Assembly (NCBI RefSeq): GCF_009720625.1
Contig: NZ_CP046266.1
Location: 1,497,501 to 1,561,500, forward strand
Direction of reading: 5' to 3'
DNA from: Metabacillus sediminilitoris
GTDB lineage: Bacteria; Bacillota; Bacilli; Bacillales; Bacillaceae
Length of the DNA stretch: 64,000 nt
The notes beneath the pieces are model-generated. The model did not search any database. It was not told the origin of the DNA and worked only from the letters and a program-made list of their open reading frames with translations. Shown here in pieces: positions 17,058-25,500 of this stretch. The position numbers and the translations under genes were made by a program. Positions within the stretch are counted from its first letter, which is position 1. Each line of letters begins with the position of its first letter.

Positions 17058-18461
17058 ATGAAAGCATTTCTTGACCAAGATTTTTTATTAACAAATCCTA
17101 CTTCTAAAAATCTTTATCATAAAATAATGAAAGAGCTACCAATATTTGATTATCACTGTCATTTAGATCCTAAGCAGATCTTTGAAAATGTATGCTTTGA
17201 AAATATTACCCAAATTTGGCTTGCAGGTGATCACTATAAATGGCGTGCAATGCGCATCCATGGCGTACGTGAAGATTTAATTACAGGCAATAGCAGTGAT
17301 TGGGAGAAATTTGAGGCATGGGCTGAGACAGTTCCACATCTATTTGGTAATCCTTTATACCACTGGACACATATGGAACTAAAAACATTCTTTGGAATTG
17401 ATAAACGGTTATCTCCAGCTACAGCTCGTGAAATTTGGGATGAGTGTAATGAAAAATTACAAACAGAAGATTTCAAACCGCGCCGTTTTATCGAAAAATC
17501 GAATGTGACACTAGTCGGAACAACAGATGATCCAACAGATACACTCCAATATCATAAATTATTAAAAGACGACGAGACATTTTCTGTACAAGTAGTTCCA
17601 ACATTCCGTCCTGATGGGGCTCTTTTTATCGAGAAAGCAACTTTTCAAGAGTGGTTAACAAAACTAGAGAATGCTGCAAATGTAAAAGTTTCTTCATTTA
17701 CAACATTAGTCGAAGCACTTCAACAACGTGTAGATTTCTTCACTGAAAACGGCTGTTGTGCATCAGACCATGATATTCCAAAAATGGTCTATAACGAAAT
17801 CTCAAAAGAGGACGTTGAAAAAATCTTCTCAAAACGATTAAACAATGAAGATTTAACAACAAATGAAATCATCGGCTATCGCTCGGCTCTCCTGGTTGAA
17901 CTAGGAAAAATGTATGCAGAAAAGCAATGGGTTATGCAATTGCATATGGGTGCGATCAGAAATAATAACACAAGAATTCAAAGATTAGTAGGTGCCGATG
18001 CAGGTGTTGATTCAATCGGTGACAATCTACTTGCTGAAGGATTATCTAAATTCTTAGACGCGTTAGATCAAACAAACTCATTACCAAGAACAGTTTTATA
18101 TAATTTAAACCCTCGCGATAACTATGTTTTAGGAACTATGATTGGGAATTTCTTTGAAGAAGGAATTCCAGGGAAAGTACAATTCGGTTCAGGCTGGTGG
18201 TTTAACGATCAATACAACGGCATGTTGAATCAAATGACAGACTTAGCAAACCTTGGTGTTCTAAGCCACTTTATCGGAATGACAACTGACTCACGCAGCC
18301 TGCTTTCTTATGTTCGCCATGAATATTTCCGCAGAATCGTATGTCAAATCATCGGCGAATGGGTCGAAGAAGGAAAAGCACCAAACGACGAAGCTATACT
18401 TGAGCAAATGATTAAAAACATTGGATATAATAATGCACAAACGTATTTTTTAGAAAGATAA
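17058..18461 (+). CDS. uxaC: glucuronate (uronate) isomerase
   Basis: 467 residues, the normal UxaC length. The enzyme interconverts D-glucuronate with D-fructuronate and D-galacturonate with D-tagaturonate. The amidohydrolase-type motif FDYHCHLDP (His33, His35) near the N-terminus, WLAGDHYKWRAMR, HMGAIRNNNTR near 295 and a conserved C-terminal GMTTDSRSLLSYVRHEYFRR are visible. TGGGGGA lies about 10 nt before the ATG. It is the first gene after the ROK-controlled promoter. None of the classical downstream enzymes UxaA, UxuA, KdgK or KdgA appears in the window, so its keto product must be handled by the unusual genes that follow, or elsewhere. Confidence 0.95.
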   Translation: MKAFLDQDFLLTNPTSKNLYHKIMKELPIFDYHCHLDPKQIFENVCFENITQIWLAGDHYKWRAMRIHGVREDLITGNSSDWEKFEAWAETVPHLFGNPLYHWTHMELKTFFGIDKRLSPATAREIWDECNEKLQTEDFKPRRFIEKSNVTLVGTTDDPTDTLQYHKLLKDDETFSVQVVPTFRPDGALFIEKATFQEWLTKLENAANVKVSSFTTLVEALQQRVDFFTENGCCASDHDIPKMVYNEISKEDVEKIFSKRLNNEDLTTNEIIGYRSALLVELGKMYAEKQWVMQLHMGAIRNNNTRIQRLVGADAGVDSIGDNLLAEGLSKFLDALDQTNSLPRTVLYNLNPRDNYVLGTMIGNFFEEGIPGKVQFGSGWWFNDQYNGMLNQMTDLANLGVLSHFIGMTTDSRSLLSYVRHEYFRRIVCQIIGEWVEEGKAPNDEAILEQMIKNIGYNNAQTYFLER

Positions 18462-18463
18462 CA

Positions 18464-18576
18464 AGAAAAGCGGAAGCGCCTTGTACAGTCCCGACAGGCT
18501 TAAGACGATCATGAATAGAAGGCGTTCTTTGCCTTCAATTCATGAGTGGCTTAAGACCCCGAGGGGCTAGGCGCTG
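18464..18576. repeat. intergenic palindromic repeat, copy A
   Basis: It begins AGAAAAGCGGAAGCGCC and ends GGGGCTAGGCGCTG, so the outer arms GCGCC/GGCGC pair. Inside, TCATGAAT...GAAGGC pairs with GCCTTC...ATTCATGA and CTTAAGA occurs on both sides. It is about 90 percent identical to copy B at 18679-18791. Elements beginning AAGCGGAAGCGCC are common between Bacillus genes. Confidence 0.85.
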
Positions 18577-18586
18577 CAGCTAGACA

Positions 18587-18670
18587 AGAAAAACGGAAGG
18601 TGCCTGCTAATCGGCGAATAACATAAGGCAAGACGAATTGACTTATGTCTCGAGCCGATGGCACCTGCAG
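18587..18670. repeat. intergenic palindromic repeat, shorter divergent copy
   Basis: It starts AGAAAAACGGAAGGTGCC and ends GATGGCACCTGCAG; GGTGCC/GGCACC and ATCGGC/GCCGAT pair, as do ATAAG/CTTAT inside. It has the same architecture as its two neighbours but a different interior. Confidence 0.75.
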
Positions 18671-18678
18671 TTAGCCAA

Positions 18679-18791
18679 AGAAAAGCGGAAGCGCCTAGTA
18701 CAGCCTCGACAGGATTAAGACGATCATGAATAGAAGGTGTTCTTTGCCTTCAATTCATGAGTGGCTTAAGACCCCGAGGGGCTAGGCGCTG
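18679..18791. repeat. intergenic palindromic repeat, copy B
   Basis: Second copy of the 113-bp element (AGAAAAGCGGAAGCGCC to GGGGCTAGGCGCTG), in the same orientation as copy A. Together the three elements fill the 400-bp gap between uxaC and the LarA-like gene and could separate their transcripts. Confidence 0.85.
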
Positions 18792-18861
18792 TACATGAAC
18801 ATTAAAACCAAAACTGATAAAGAACGATATACATTCTTTACTATTTTCAAAGGAGTGAATT

Positions 18862-20136
18862 TTGCTGATGGGTATTCTTCAAGATTTGATTAAAGACATT
18901 CCACTACCTAAGATGGCTAAGGTTAAACAAAATTTTGATAATACAAAGATTGAAAATCTAGAGCAAGTCTTAAAAGAAAAATTGCACCAAGATGCCATTA
19001 AACAAAAGGTTAAGCCAGGTATGGAAATTGCAATCGCAGTTGGAAGCCGCGGTTTAGATAAACTTCCAGAACTGACGAAAATCACAGTTGATTTTATTAA
19101 GGAATTAGGAGCAACTCCATTTATCGTACCAAGTATGGGAAGCCATGGCGGTGCAACAGCTGAAGGACAAAAAGAGGTTTTACACCATCTTGGTGTTACA
19201 GAAGAAAGTGTTGGAGCAGAAATTCGCTCATCGATGGAAGTTGTCAAGCTCGATGAATTACCGAACGGATTACCTGTTTATATCGACAAATTTGCTTCTG
19301 AAGCTGATGGAATTGTTGTCCTTAATCGTATTAAGCCTCATACAGCTTTTCGCGGACCTGTAGAGAGCGGAATTATGAAGATGATCGCGATTGGTTTAGG
19401 TAAGCAAAGAGGTGCTGAAGTAACCCATCAATTAGGATTTAAATATATGGCTGAAAATGTCCCGGCAATGGCGAAAGTCATGATGGAAAAATCGCCGATT
19501 TTGTTTGGAGTAGCGACATTGGAAAATGCTTTTGATAAAATCGCTCGTGTTGAGGTACTTCCTGTTGAGGAAATTGAAGAAAAAGAACCAGATCTACAAG
19601 ATCAAGCAAAACAATTACTGCCTAAACTTTTCTTCGAGCAACTAGATGTTCTTGTCATTGATCAAATTGGTAAAAATATCAGCGGTGATGGAATGGATCC
19701 AAATATCACAGGACGCTATCCGACACCATATGCAACTGGTGGTCCGGACGTTAATAAAATGGTTGTCCTTGATTTAACTCCACAGACGGAAGGTAATGCA
19801 AATGGAGTAGGAACAGCAGATTTTACGACACAGCGCCTTGTTGACAAAATGGACCGTGAAGTTACGTATGCGAATGGGTTAACATCAACCGTTGTAGCAC
19901 CAACTAAAATCGCAACAACGTTACCAAATGACCATGATGCGATAAAAGCTGCCATTAAAACATGTAATATTTTAGACTTTACAAAAGTAAAAATGGTTCG
20001 CATTAAAAATACGTTAGAAATAAGTGAAATCGAAGTATCTGAAGCATTACTTGATCATGTAAAACAACATCCAAGTTTAGAACAAATTTCAGAATTAGCT
20101 CTACCTAGTTTTGATGAAAATGGAAATTTAGCATAA
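18862..20136 (+). CDS. LarA-superfamily nickel-dependent 2-hydroxyacid racemase/epimerase
   Basis: 424 residues, the same length as lactate racemase LarA. Counterparts of the LarA active site are visible: His95 in MGSHGGATAEG, His160 in RIKPHTAF, Lys173 in SGIMKMIAIG and His189 in EVTHQLGF. The Lys-to-His spacing (16) equals that between the cofactor-linked Lys184 and nickel ligand His200 of Lactobacillus LarA. The enzyme would use the nickel-pincer nucleotide made by LarB/E/C encoded downstream. Known LarA homologues include racemases of lactate and malate and a D-gluconate 2-epimerase. Between uxaC, a mannonate-type SDR and gluconokinase, a D-mannonate/D-gluconate C2 epimerase is the best inference. 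TTG 18862 fits AAGGAG; ATG 18868 is an alternative. Confidence 0.85.
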   Translation: MLMGILQDLIKDIPLPKMAKVKQNFDNTKIENLEQVLKEKLHQDAIKQKVKPGMEIAIAVGSRGLDKLPELTKITVDFIKELGATPFIVPSMGSHGGATAEGQKEVLHHLGVTEESVGAEIRSSMEVVKLDELPNGLPVYIDKFASEADGIVVLNRIKPHTAFRGPVESGIMKMIAIGLGKQRGAEVTHQLGFKYMAENVPAMAKVMMEKSPILFGVATLENAFDKIARVEVLPVEEIEEKEPDLQDQAKQLLPKLFFEQLDVLVIDQIGKNISGDGMDPNITGRYPTPYATGGPDVNKMVVLDLTPQTEGNANGVGTADFTTQRLVDKMDREVTYANGLTSTVVAPTKIATTLPNDHDAIKAAIKTCNILDFTKVKMVRIKNTLEISEIEVSEALLDHVKQHPSLEQISELALPSFDENGNLA

Positions 20137-20211
20137 AGCTTTATATTTAGCCAATTACTGAAGATTATTTTTATATGAAATTTGCTAACTAATTTGAGGG
20201 GGATTAACATC

Positions 20212-20979
20212 ATGAATTTATTTGATTTAACAGGAAAAACTGTCGTTGCATTTGGTGGGAATAGTACATTAGGAGCTGCAATCTGTAAAGGGTTAGCAGG
20301 ACACGGTGCAAAAATTGCGATTATTGGACGCAATCTTGAAAAAGCTGAAAAAGTTGTCCAAGAAATTGAAGCTGAAGGGGGTACTGCAAAAGCATTCAAG
20401 GCAGACGTTAGTACTCGTGAAGATGTTGTAAAAGTAGCAGAAGATATTGAAAAATGGTCAGGATCTTTTGAAGTGTTATTAAATTTACCAGGAAAAAACA
20501 GCACAACACCATTTTTAGAGCTTGAAATGGATGAATATGACGATATCATGGATGTAAACTTAAAAGGAACGGTAGTTGTTAACCAAATCTTTGCAAAGAA
20601 AATGATTGATAAAGGAACAAAAGGAAGCATTATTAATATTTCATCTGTTTCATCAACAACTCCATTATCTAGAGTATTCACTTACTCTGTCTCAAAAGCA
20701 GGTGTAAACAGCGTAACACAATATTTAGCAAGAGAATTAGCTCCATACGGAATACGTGTAAATGCGATTATTCCAGGATTCTTCCCTGCAGAACAAAATC
20801 GTAAAATTTTAGACGATGCTCGTATTGAGTCAATTATGAACCACACGCCAATGAAACGTTTTGGTGAGGCTGAAGAATTACAAGGTGCAGCAGTATGGCT
20901 TGCTTCAGATAAGGCATCAAGCTTTGTAACAGGAGCTCTTATTCGTGTAGACGGCGGATTTGGAAGCATGACAATCTAA
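20212..20979 (+). CDS. SDR oxidoreductase, probable D-mannonate oxidoreductase (fructuronate reductase)
   Basis: 255 residues with GGNSTLG cofactor motif (15-21), catalytic Ser144-145 region, Tyr158 and Lys162 in YSVSK. The C-terminal stretch GFFPAEQNRK...HTPMKRFGEAEEL...SSFVTGALIRVDGGF closely resembles the SDR-type UxuB (YjmF) family, which reduces D-fructuronate to D-mannonate with NADH. The usual NNAG motif is LNLPG here. GAGGGGG precedes ATG 20212; an upstream in-frame TTG at 20182 is not needed. It lies 75 bp after the LarA-like gene. The family is firm; substrate is inferred from similarity and uxaC context. Confidence 0.8.
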   Translation: MNLFDLTGKTVVAFGGNSTLGAAICKGLAGHGAKIAIIGRNLEKAEKVVQEIEAEGGTAKAFKADVSTREDVVKVAEDIEKWSGSFEVLLNLPGKNSTTPFLELEMDEYDDIMDVNLKGTVVVNQIFAKKMIDKGTKGSIINISSVSSTTPLSRVFTYSVSKAGVNSVTQYLARELAPYGIRVNAIIPGFFPAEQNRKILDDARIESIMNHTPMKRFGEAEELQGAAVWLASDKASSFVTGALIRVDGGFGSMTI

Positions 20980-21111
20980 CGATGACTGAGCAGGTGACTG
21001 ACTAGGTGACTTACCTTAAAGGAGAATTTGGGCAACTTGATGAAACAACCAAGTTAGGGTACAGAACCTATAGAGACATAGGTCAATCACCATTTGGAAA
21101 GGAGAGGGCAA

Positions 21112-21912
21112 ATGATAAACGAAAAATATCAGAAGTTAGTGTCAATTCTCCGAGAAATGAACTCAGTAGTTGTAGCTTTTTCTGGTGGTGTAGACAGTAC
21201 ATTCTTATTAAAGGCTGCTGTTGATACATTAGGTGCAGATCGGGTGTTAGCCGTTACAGCTGATTCTGAAACCTATCCTTCAAGTGAATTGCTTGAAGCA
21301 AAAGAATTAGCAAAGAAAATCGGGGCAAAACACCGTGTCATCGAGACCTCTGAATTAGCGATTCCAGGTTATACAGAAAATGATAAAAATCGATGCTATT
21401 TTTGTAAAAGCAGTTTATTTGAACATTTAATCCCTGTTATGGAAAATGTTGGATTTCACAATGTGGTTTACGGGGTTATCGCTGATGATATGAATGAATT
21501 TCGCCCGGGAATGAAAGCTGCTAAGGAGAGGGGAATCCGAGGTCCACTACAAGAAGCTAATTTATTTAAAGATGAAATAAGAGAACTTTCCCGTGAATTT
21601 GATTTACCAACATGGAATAAACCTTCCTTTGCTTGTTTATCTTCTCGAATTGCTTATGGTGAACAAATTACTATTGAAAAGCTAACGAAAGTTGAAAAAG
21701 CAGAAGCATATTTAAAGTCGCTTCATATTCGCCAAGTTCGCGTTCGAACACATCAAGAAATTGCAAGAATCGAAGTGGAACCAAATGATATGAAAATCAT
21801 ATTGGAAAATCATGATGCCATATCAAAAGAACTTGCGAACTATGGGTACAAATATGTAACATTAGATTTAATAGGGTATAAGAGCGGCAGTATGAATAAG
21901 TTTCTTTCGTAG
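21112..21912 (+). CDS. larE: LarE, ATP-dependent sulfur insertase of nickel-pincer cofactor synthesis
   Basis: 266 residues. The N-terminal PP-loop SGGVDST (24-30) adenylates the carboxylates of pyridinium-3,5-biscarboxylate mononucleotide, and a cysteine then delivers sulfur. Cys175 in SFACLSSR matches the sulfur-donor Cys176 of L. plantarum LarE. Two more cysteines form RCYFCK (Cys95, Cys98), as in LarE proteins reported to hold a 4Fe-4S cluster. AAAGGAGAG precedes ATG 21112. It lies inside the lar/gnt cluster, 132 bp after the SDR gene, and a terminator follows. Confidence 0.92.
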   Translation: MINEKYQKLVSILREMNSVVVAFSGGVDSTFLLKAAVDTLGADRVLAVTADSETYPSSELLEAKELAKKIGAKHRVIETSELAIPGYTENDKNRCYFCKSSLFEHLIPVMENVGFHNVVYGVIADDMNEFRPGMKAAKERGIRGPLQEANLFKDEIRELSREFDLPTWNKPSFACLSSRIAYGEQITIEKLTKVEKAEAYLKSLHIRQVRVRTHQEIARIEVEPNDMKIILENHDAISKELANYGYKYVTLDLIGYKSGSMNKFLS

Positions 21913-21914
21913 GA

Positions 21915-21949
21915 TAAAAAAAGGCTTGGGGGTACCTCCAAGGCTTTTT
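21915..21949 (+). terminator. terminator after larE
   Basis: AAAAAG-CTTGG pairs with CCAAG-CTTTTT with one G-G mismatch, and is followed by the T-run. It may be partial, since gntK, larB and larC continue in the same direction. Confidence 0.7.
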
Positions 21950-22012
21950 CTACGTAAAATAATACTTCAATATAACCCCCTATTCTTCAATTAGTTGTAA
22001 AGGATGATTATC

Positions 22013-23485
22013 ATGACGAGAGAATTTATTATTGGCCTTGATCTTGGGACAACGAGTGTTAAGGCAGTTGTTTTTAATGTGAACGGTAAAGTGATAACAG
22101 AGACAGAGAAAATGATAACGTCACATTACCCACAACAAGGATGGGTAGAACAAAATCCTGTTGAGATTGAACAATATGCTGTACAAGCAATTAGAGACGC
22201 TATAGATGAAGCAAAAATTGAAAAACATAAACTTTTAACAATCGGGATTTCTGCAGCCATGCATTCACTCATCTGTGTGGATGAGAACGGTGAGCCTTTA
22301 TCACAAGCATTAATTTGGTCTGATGGTAGAAGCAGCGAACAAGCAGAGAAACTAAAAGAAACAAATGGATTTGAACTTTATGCAAGAACGGGATTGCCAA
22401 ATCACCCGATGTCACCATTATCTAAATTGTTATGGATGAAAGAAGTAGAATATGAACCATATCTTAAAGCAAATTATTTCTTATCTATCAAAGAATATAT
22501 CCTTCAAAAATGGTTTGGCCTATGTGTCATTGATTATTCAATGGCAGCAGCAACTGGATTATTTAATGCAAACACATTTCAATGGGATGATGAAATACTA
22601 GAGCTTGCAGGAGTTACAAAAGAACAGCTATCGAAAATTGTTCCACCAACTGAGGTGTTAACTGGAATTAATAAAGATGTTGCCAAAAACATGGGGATCT
22701 CAAATGATATGCCGATTGTGATCGGTGCAGCTGATGGACAATTAGCGAATTTAGGTATTGGTGCGATTCTTCCAGGGGAAGTTGCCATTACGGCTGGAAC
22801 AAGCGGAGCGATTCGCCAATTTACAAAAGGTTTTCGAATTAGTGACAAACAAGAAACTTTCAGTTATGCTTTTACCGAAGATTATTCTATAATTGGAGGA
22901 CCGACTAATAATGGCGGTATTGCTTTACAATGGCTGAAAGAACTTTTAAACTACCAAGGCAGTTTCTATGAATTTACGGCAGAAGCAGAGCAGGTCGCAC
23001 CTGGTGCCGATGGTTTAATTTTTCTGCCATATATAAATGGTGAGCGAGCACCACTATGGAATCAACATGCAAAAGGAAATTTCTTTGGTATGTCCATTAC
23101 ACATAAAAAAGAACACTTTGTTCGTGCTGTCTTAGAAGGAATCACATTTAATCTCTATCAAATTGGACAAGCGTTGGAAGAGTTAGCCGGTGAGCCAGAG
23201 AAGATTTTTGTAAATGGCGGATTATCAAGATCTTCATTATGGTTACAAATGCTTGCCGATGTTTTTGGAAAAGAAGTGTACGTATCAGAAAGTCATCATA
23301 GTGCTGCATGGGCAGCTGCCTGGACTGGTTTAGTCGCGCTTGGTAAAGCAGACTCTTTTGCAGATATTAAAAAGAATGTGCTAATGGGTGAGGCGGTCAA
23401 ACCAAATATGGAAAATCATAAAATTTATTCAAAGATCTTTAATAAGTATGAAATGCTAGCGAATGACATTTCAAAGTATTTCTAA
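22013..23485 (+). CDS. gntK: gluconokinase (FGGY family)
   Basis: 490 residues. It phosphorylates D-gluconate to 6-phosphogluconate. N-terminal phosphate loop GLDLGTTSVKAVVFN, then GISAAMHSLICVDENG, LPNHPMSPLSKLLWM, IGAADGQLANLG, GTSGAIRQF, GERAPLWN and NGGLSRSSLWLQMLADVFG are typical of FGGY kinases and most like Bacillus GntK rather than xylulokinase. ATG 22013 has GTAAAGGATG upstream; an in-frame ATG at 22004 is too close to it. Its product is the substrate of GndA, whose gene carries the same operator as uxaC. No gluconate permease gene is seen, consistent with gluconate arising internally. Confidence 0.9.
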   Translation: MTREFIIGLDLGTTSVKAVVFNVNGKVITETEKMITSHYPQQGWVEQNPVEIEQYAVQAIRDAIDEAKIEKHKLLTIGISAAMHSLICVDENGEPLSQALIWSDGRSSEQAEKLKETNGFELYARTGLPNHPMSPLSKLLWMKEVEYEPYLKANYFLSIKEYILQKWFGLCVIDYSMAAATGLFNANTFQWDDEILELAGVTKEQLSKIVPPTEVLTGINKDVAKNMGISNDMPIVIGAADGQLANLGIGAILPGEVAITAGTSGAIRQFTKGFRISDKQETFSYAFTEDYSIIGGPTNNGGIALQWLKELLNYQGSFYEFTAEAEQVAPGADGLIFLPYINGERAPLWNQHAKGNFFGMSITHKKEHFVRAVLEGITFNLYQIGQALEELAGEPEKIFVNGGLSRSSLWLQMLADVFGKEVYVSESHHSAAWAAAWTGLVALGKADSFADIKKNVLMGEAVKPNMENHKIYSKIFNKYEMLANDISKYF

Positions 23486-23561
23486 GATCCTTGTAAAAAA
23501 ATAGAAACATCGTTCAAATGTTTTTCTTTTCGAACGTGATCGATTAAGGTGAGTGAAAACA

Positions 23562-24320
23562 ATGATGGAAGAGATTTTGGAGCAAGTACAAAGGGGCTCA
23601 TTAAGTGTAGCTGAAGCGAAAGAAAAATTAGCTACCTACGAAAATTTAGGGTTTGCAAAAGTTGATCATCATCGAAAAAACCGTCAAGGGTTCCCTGAAG
23701 TGATTTATGGAGAAGGGAAAACAGATGTTCAAATTCTCTCCATAATTAAAGCAATCAGATCAAAAGGGAATGATGTACTAGTTACAAGAATTTCAAAGGA
23801 TAAAGCGGATTATATTCTGCAAGAATATCCTGAATTTATTTATAATGAGACGGCACAAATTCTATTTTGGAAGGAACAGAAAAATAGTAAAGATTCTTTC
23901 CAAGGATACATTGCGATTGTTTGTGCAGGAACATCCGATTTACGAGTAGCAGAAGAAGCGGCTGTTACTGCACAAGCATTAGGCAGTGAAGTGCGACGCT
24001 TCTATGATGTTGGTGTCGCAGGTATTCATCGACTTCTAGATAATATTGAAGAAATTCAACAGGCAACCGTCTCAGTAGTAGTCGCGGGAATGGAAGGGGC
24101 TCTACCAAGTGTAGTTGGCGGTCTCGTTTCCCATCCAATCATTGCGGTTCCGACAAGTGTAGGATATGGCGCAAATTTCAATGGATTGTCTGCTTTACTG
24201 ACAATGTTAAATTCGTGTGCATCAGGCATTAGTGTTGTCAACATCGACAATGGCTTTGGTGCAGCATACAATGCTGTATTAATTGATAACTTAGCAAAAA
24301 AAGGAGCCGAAAAGGGATGA
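23562..24320 (+). CDS. larB: LarB, carboxylase/hydrolase of nickel-pincer cofactor synthesis
   Basis: 252 residues. LarB carboxylates the pyridinium ring of nicotinic acid adenine dinucleotide and releases AMP. The C-terminal half resembles PurE: VCAGTSDLRVAEEA, VVAGMEGALPSVVGGLV, VPTSVGYGA and a terminal NSCASGISVVNIDNGFGAAY containing the conserved cysteine. TAAGGTGAG precedes ATG 23562; GTG 23553 is an alternative start lying within it. It overlaps larC1 by four bases. Confidence 0.93.
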   Translation: MMEEILEQVQRGSLSVAEAKEKLATYENLGFAKVDHHRKNRQGFPEVIYGEGKTDVQILSIIKAIRSKGNDVLVTRISKDKADYILQEYPEFIYNETAQILFWKEQKNSKDSFQGYIAIVCAGTSDLRVAEEAAVTAQALGSEVRRFYDVGVAGIHRLLDNIEEIQQATVSVVVAGMEGALPSVVGGLVSHPIIAVPTSVGYGANFNGLSALLTMLNSCASGISVVNIDNGFGAAYNAVLIDNLAKKGAEKG

Positions 24321-25273
24321 AAACACTTTATATTGATTGTTTTTCAGGGATCAGCGGCGACATGTTCATTGGAGCCCTAATCGATGCAGGTGCAGATCCT
24401 ACTCTTTTAGAAAAAGAATTAAAAAAATTAAAGTTTGAAGATGAATATGAATTATCATGGAAAAAAATTGTGAAGAATGGGATCACAAGTACAAAGTTCG
24501 ATGTTTTGTTAGCACATGATCACCAACATGAACACGATCATCATCATGAACACGATCATCATCATGAACACGATCACCATCATGAGCATGACCACGATCA
24601 TCATCATGAACACGATCACCATCATGAGCACGAACACCATCATGAGCATGATCATCATCATAAGCAAGATCACCATCATAAGCAAGATCACCATCATGAG
24701 CACGAACACCATCATGAGCATGACCACCATCATGGGCACGATCATCACCATGGACATCACCATCATCACCGATCATACAGTGATATTGTCAAAATGATTG
24801 AATCATCAGAATTAGCAGCTGATGTGAAAGAGACTTCTTTGAGAATCTTTCGAAAAATTGGTGAAGCGGAAGGGCATATTCATGGTCTGCCATTAGAAAA
24901 AGTTCATTTTCATGAAGTAGGTGCAGTAGATTCGATTATTGATATTGTCGGAGCTGCGATTTTAATTCATCAATTAGACATAAAGCATGTTAAATCGTCA
25001 GCAATTCCTGTAGGTACAGGTAGAATACATATCGACCATGGAATTTATCCAGTACCAGCACCAGCAACACTTGAAGTTTTAAAAGGTGTTCCGATTGAAC
25101 AAAGCGATGTAAGATTTGAACTGACAACACCAACAGGAGCAGCGATTGCAGCTGTTTTAGCAGAAGAATTTTGCACCATTCCATCAATGGAAGTCAAATC
25201 GATCGGATATGGAGCTGGAACGAAAACATTTAAAGATCGTCCGAATGTTCTTCGTGTCATCATTGGTGAATAG
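24317..25273 (+). CDS. larC1: LarC1, N-terminal half of the nickel insertase, with a long His-rich insert
   Basis: 318 residues. LarC inserts nickel into the bis-thiocarboxylate precursor using CTP. The N-terminus MKTLYIDCFSGISGDMFIGAL and the segment VHFHEVGAVDSIIDIVGAA are LarC hallmarks. Residues 67-151 form a nickel-chelating insert with about 55 histidines among 85 residues, built of DHHHEH units. The reading frame stops at the usual domain boundary (DRPNVLRVIIGE), so the C-terminal LarC2 domain is a separate gene. It overlaps larB by ATGA, implying coupled translation. Confidence 0.9.
   Translation: MKTLYIDCFSGISGDMFIGALIDAGADPTLLEKELKKLKFEDEYELSWKKIVKNGITSTKFDVLLAHDHQHEHDHHHEHDHHHEHDHHHEHDHDHHHEHDHHHEHEHHHEHDHHHKQDHHHKQDHHHEHEHHHEHDHHHGHDHHHGHHHHHRSYSDIVKMIESSELAADVKETSLRIFRKIGEAEGHIHGLPLEKVHFHEVGAVDSIIDIVGAAILIHQLDIKHVKSSAIPVGTGRIHIDHGIYPVPAPATLEVLKGVPIEQSDVRFELTTPTGAAIAAVLAEEFCTIPSMEVKSIGYGAGTKTFKDRPNVLRVIIGE
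24513..24768 (+). repeat. imperfect DNA repeats encoding the His-rich tract of LarC1
   Basis: CATCATCATGAACACGATCA-like 15-18 bp units recur through this stretch with variants encoding HDHHHE, HEHHHE and HKQDHH. All six frames stay open, giving spurious ORFs. Such tracts can expand or contract by slippage. Confidence 0.9.
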
Positions 25274-25297
25274 GTGTTAGGATGAGATTTTGAGGCA

Positions 25298-25411
25298 ATT
25301 CGCTGATATTTTGGGAATATCGCTGATAAAAATCGAATCTCGCTGATATATTGAGAATATCGCTGATAAAAATCGAATTTCACTGATATATTGAAAATTC
25401 CGCTGATAAAA
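25298..25411. repeat. CGCTGATA repeat cluster between larC1 and larC2
   Basis: TCGCTGATA-type 9-mers recur six times at roughly 19-22 bp steps (near 25300, 25320, 25340, 25360, 25381 as CACTGATA, 25400), alternating with TATTGAGAATA and AAAAATCGAAT. The reverse complement of the same motif occurs at 33470-33526. It splits the larC reading frame. Confidence 0.85.
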
Positions 25412-25500
25412 TTAATTTAGTCAATCTAACCAAATATTTACCAGAATCTTAAATTTAAATCTGAATAAAACTGATTAAATTGAATGAGAGGAGTATGCAA

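Noticed and set aside
20980..21111. T-box or riboswitch before larE
   Set aside because: Short stem-loops occur, but no AGGGTGG T-box motif or other known signature.
22004..23485. gntK as a xylulokinase
   Set aside because: Sequence blocks such as MHSLICVDENG and LPNHPMSPLSKLLWM follow Bacillus GntK, and the context is gluconate.
24483..24797. Overlapping ORFs on both strands in the His-tract
   Set aside because: They are consequences of the repetitive CAT/GAT codons in larC1 and have repetitive Met/Val or Asp/His products.
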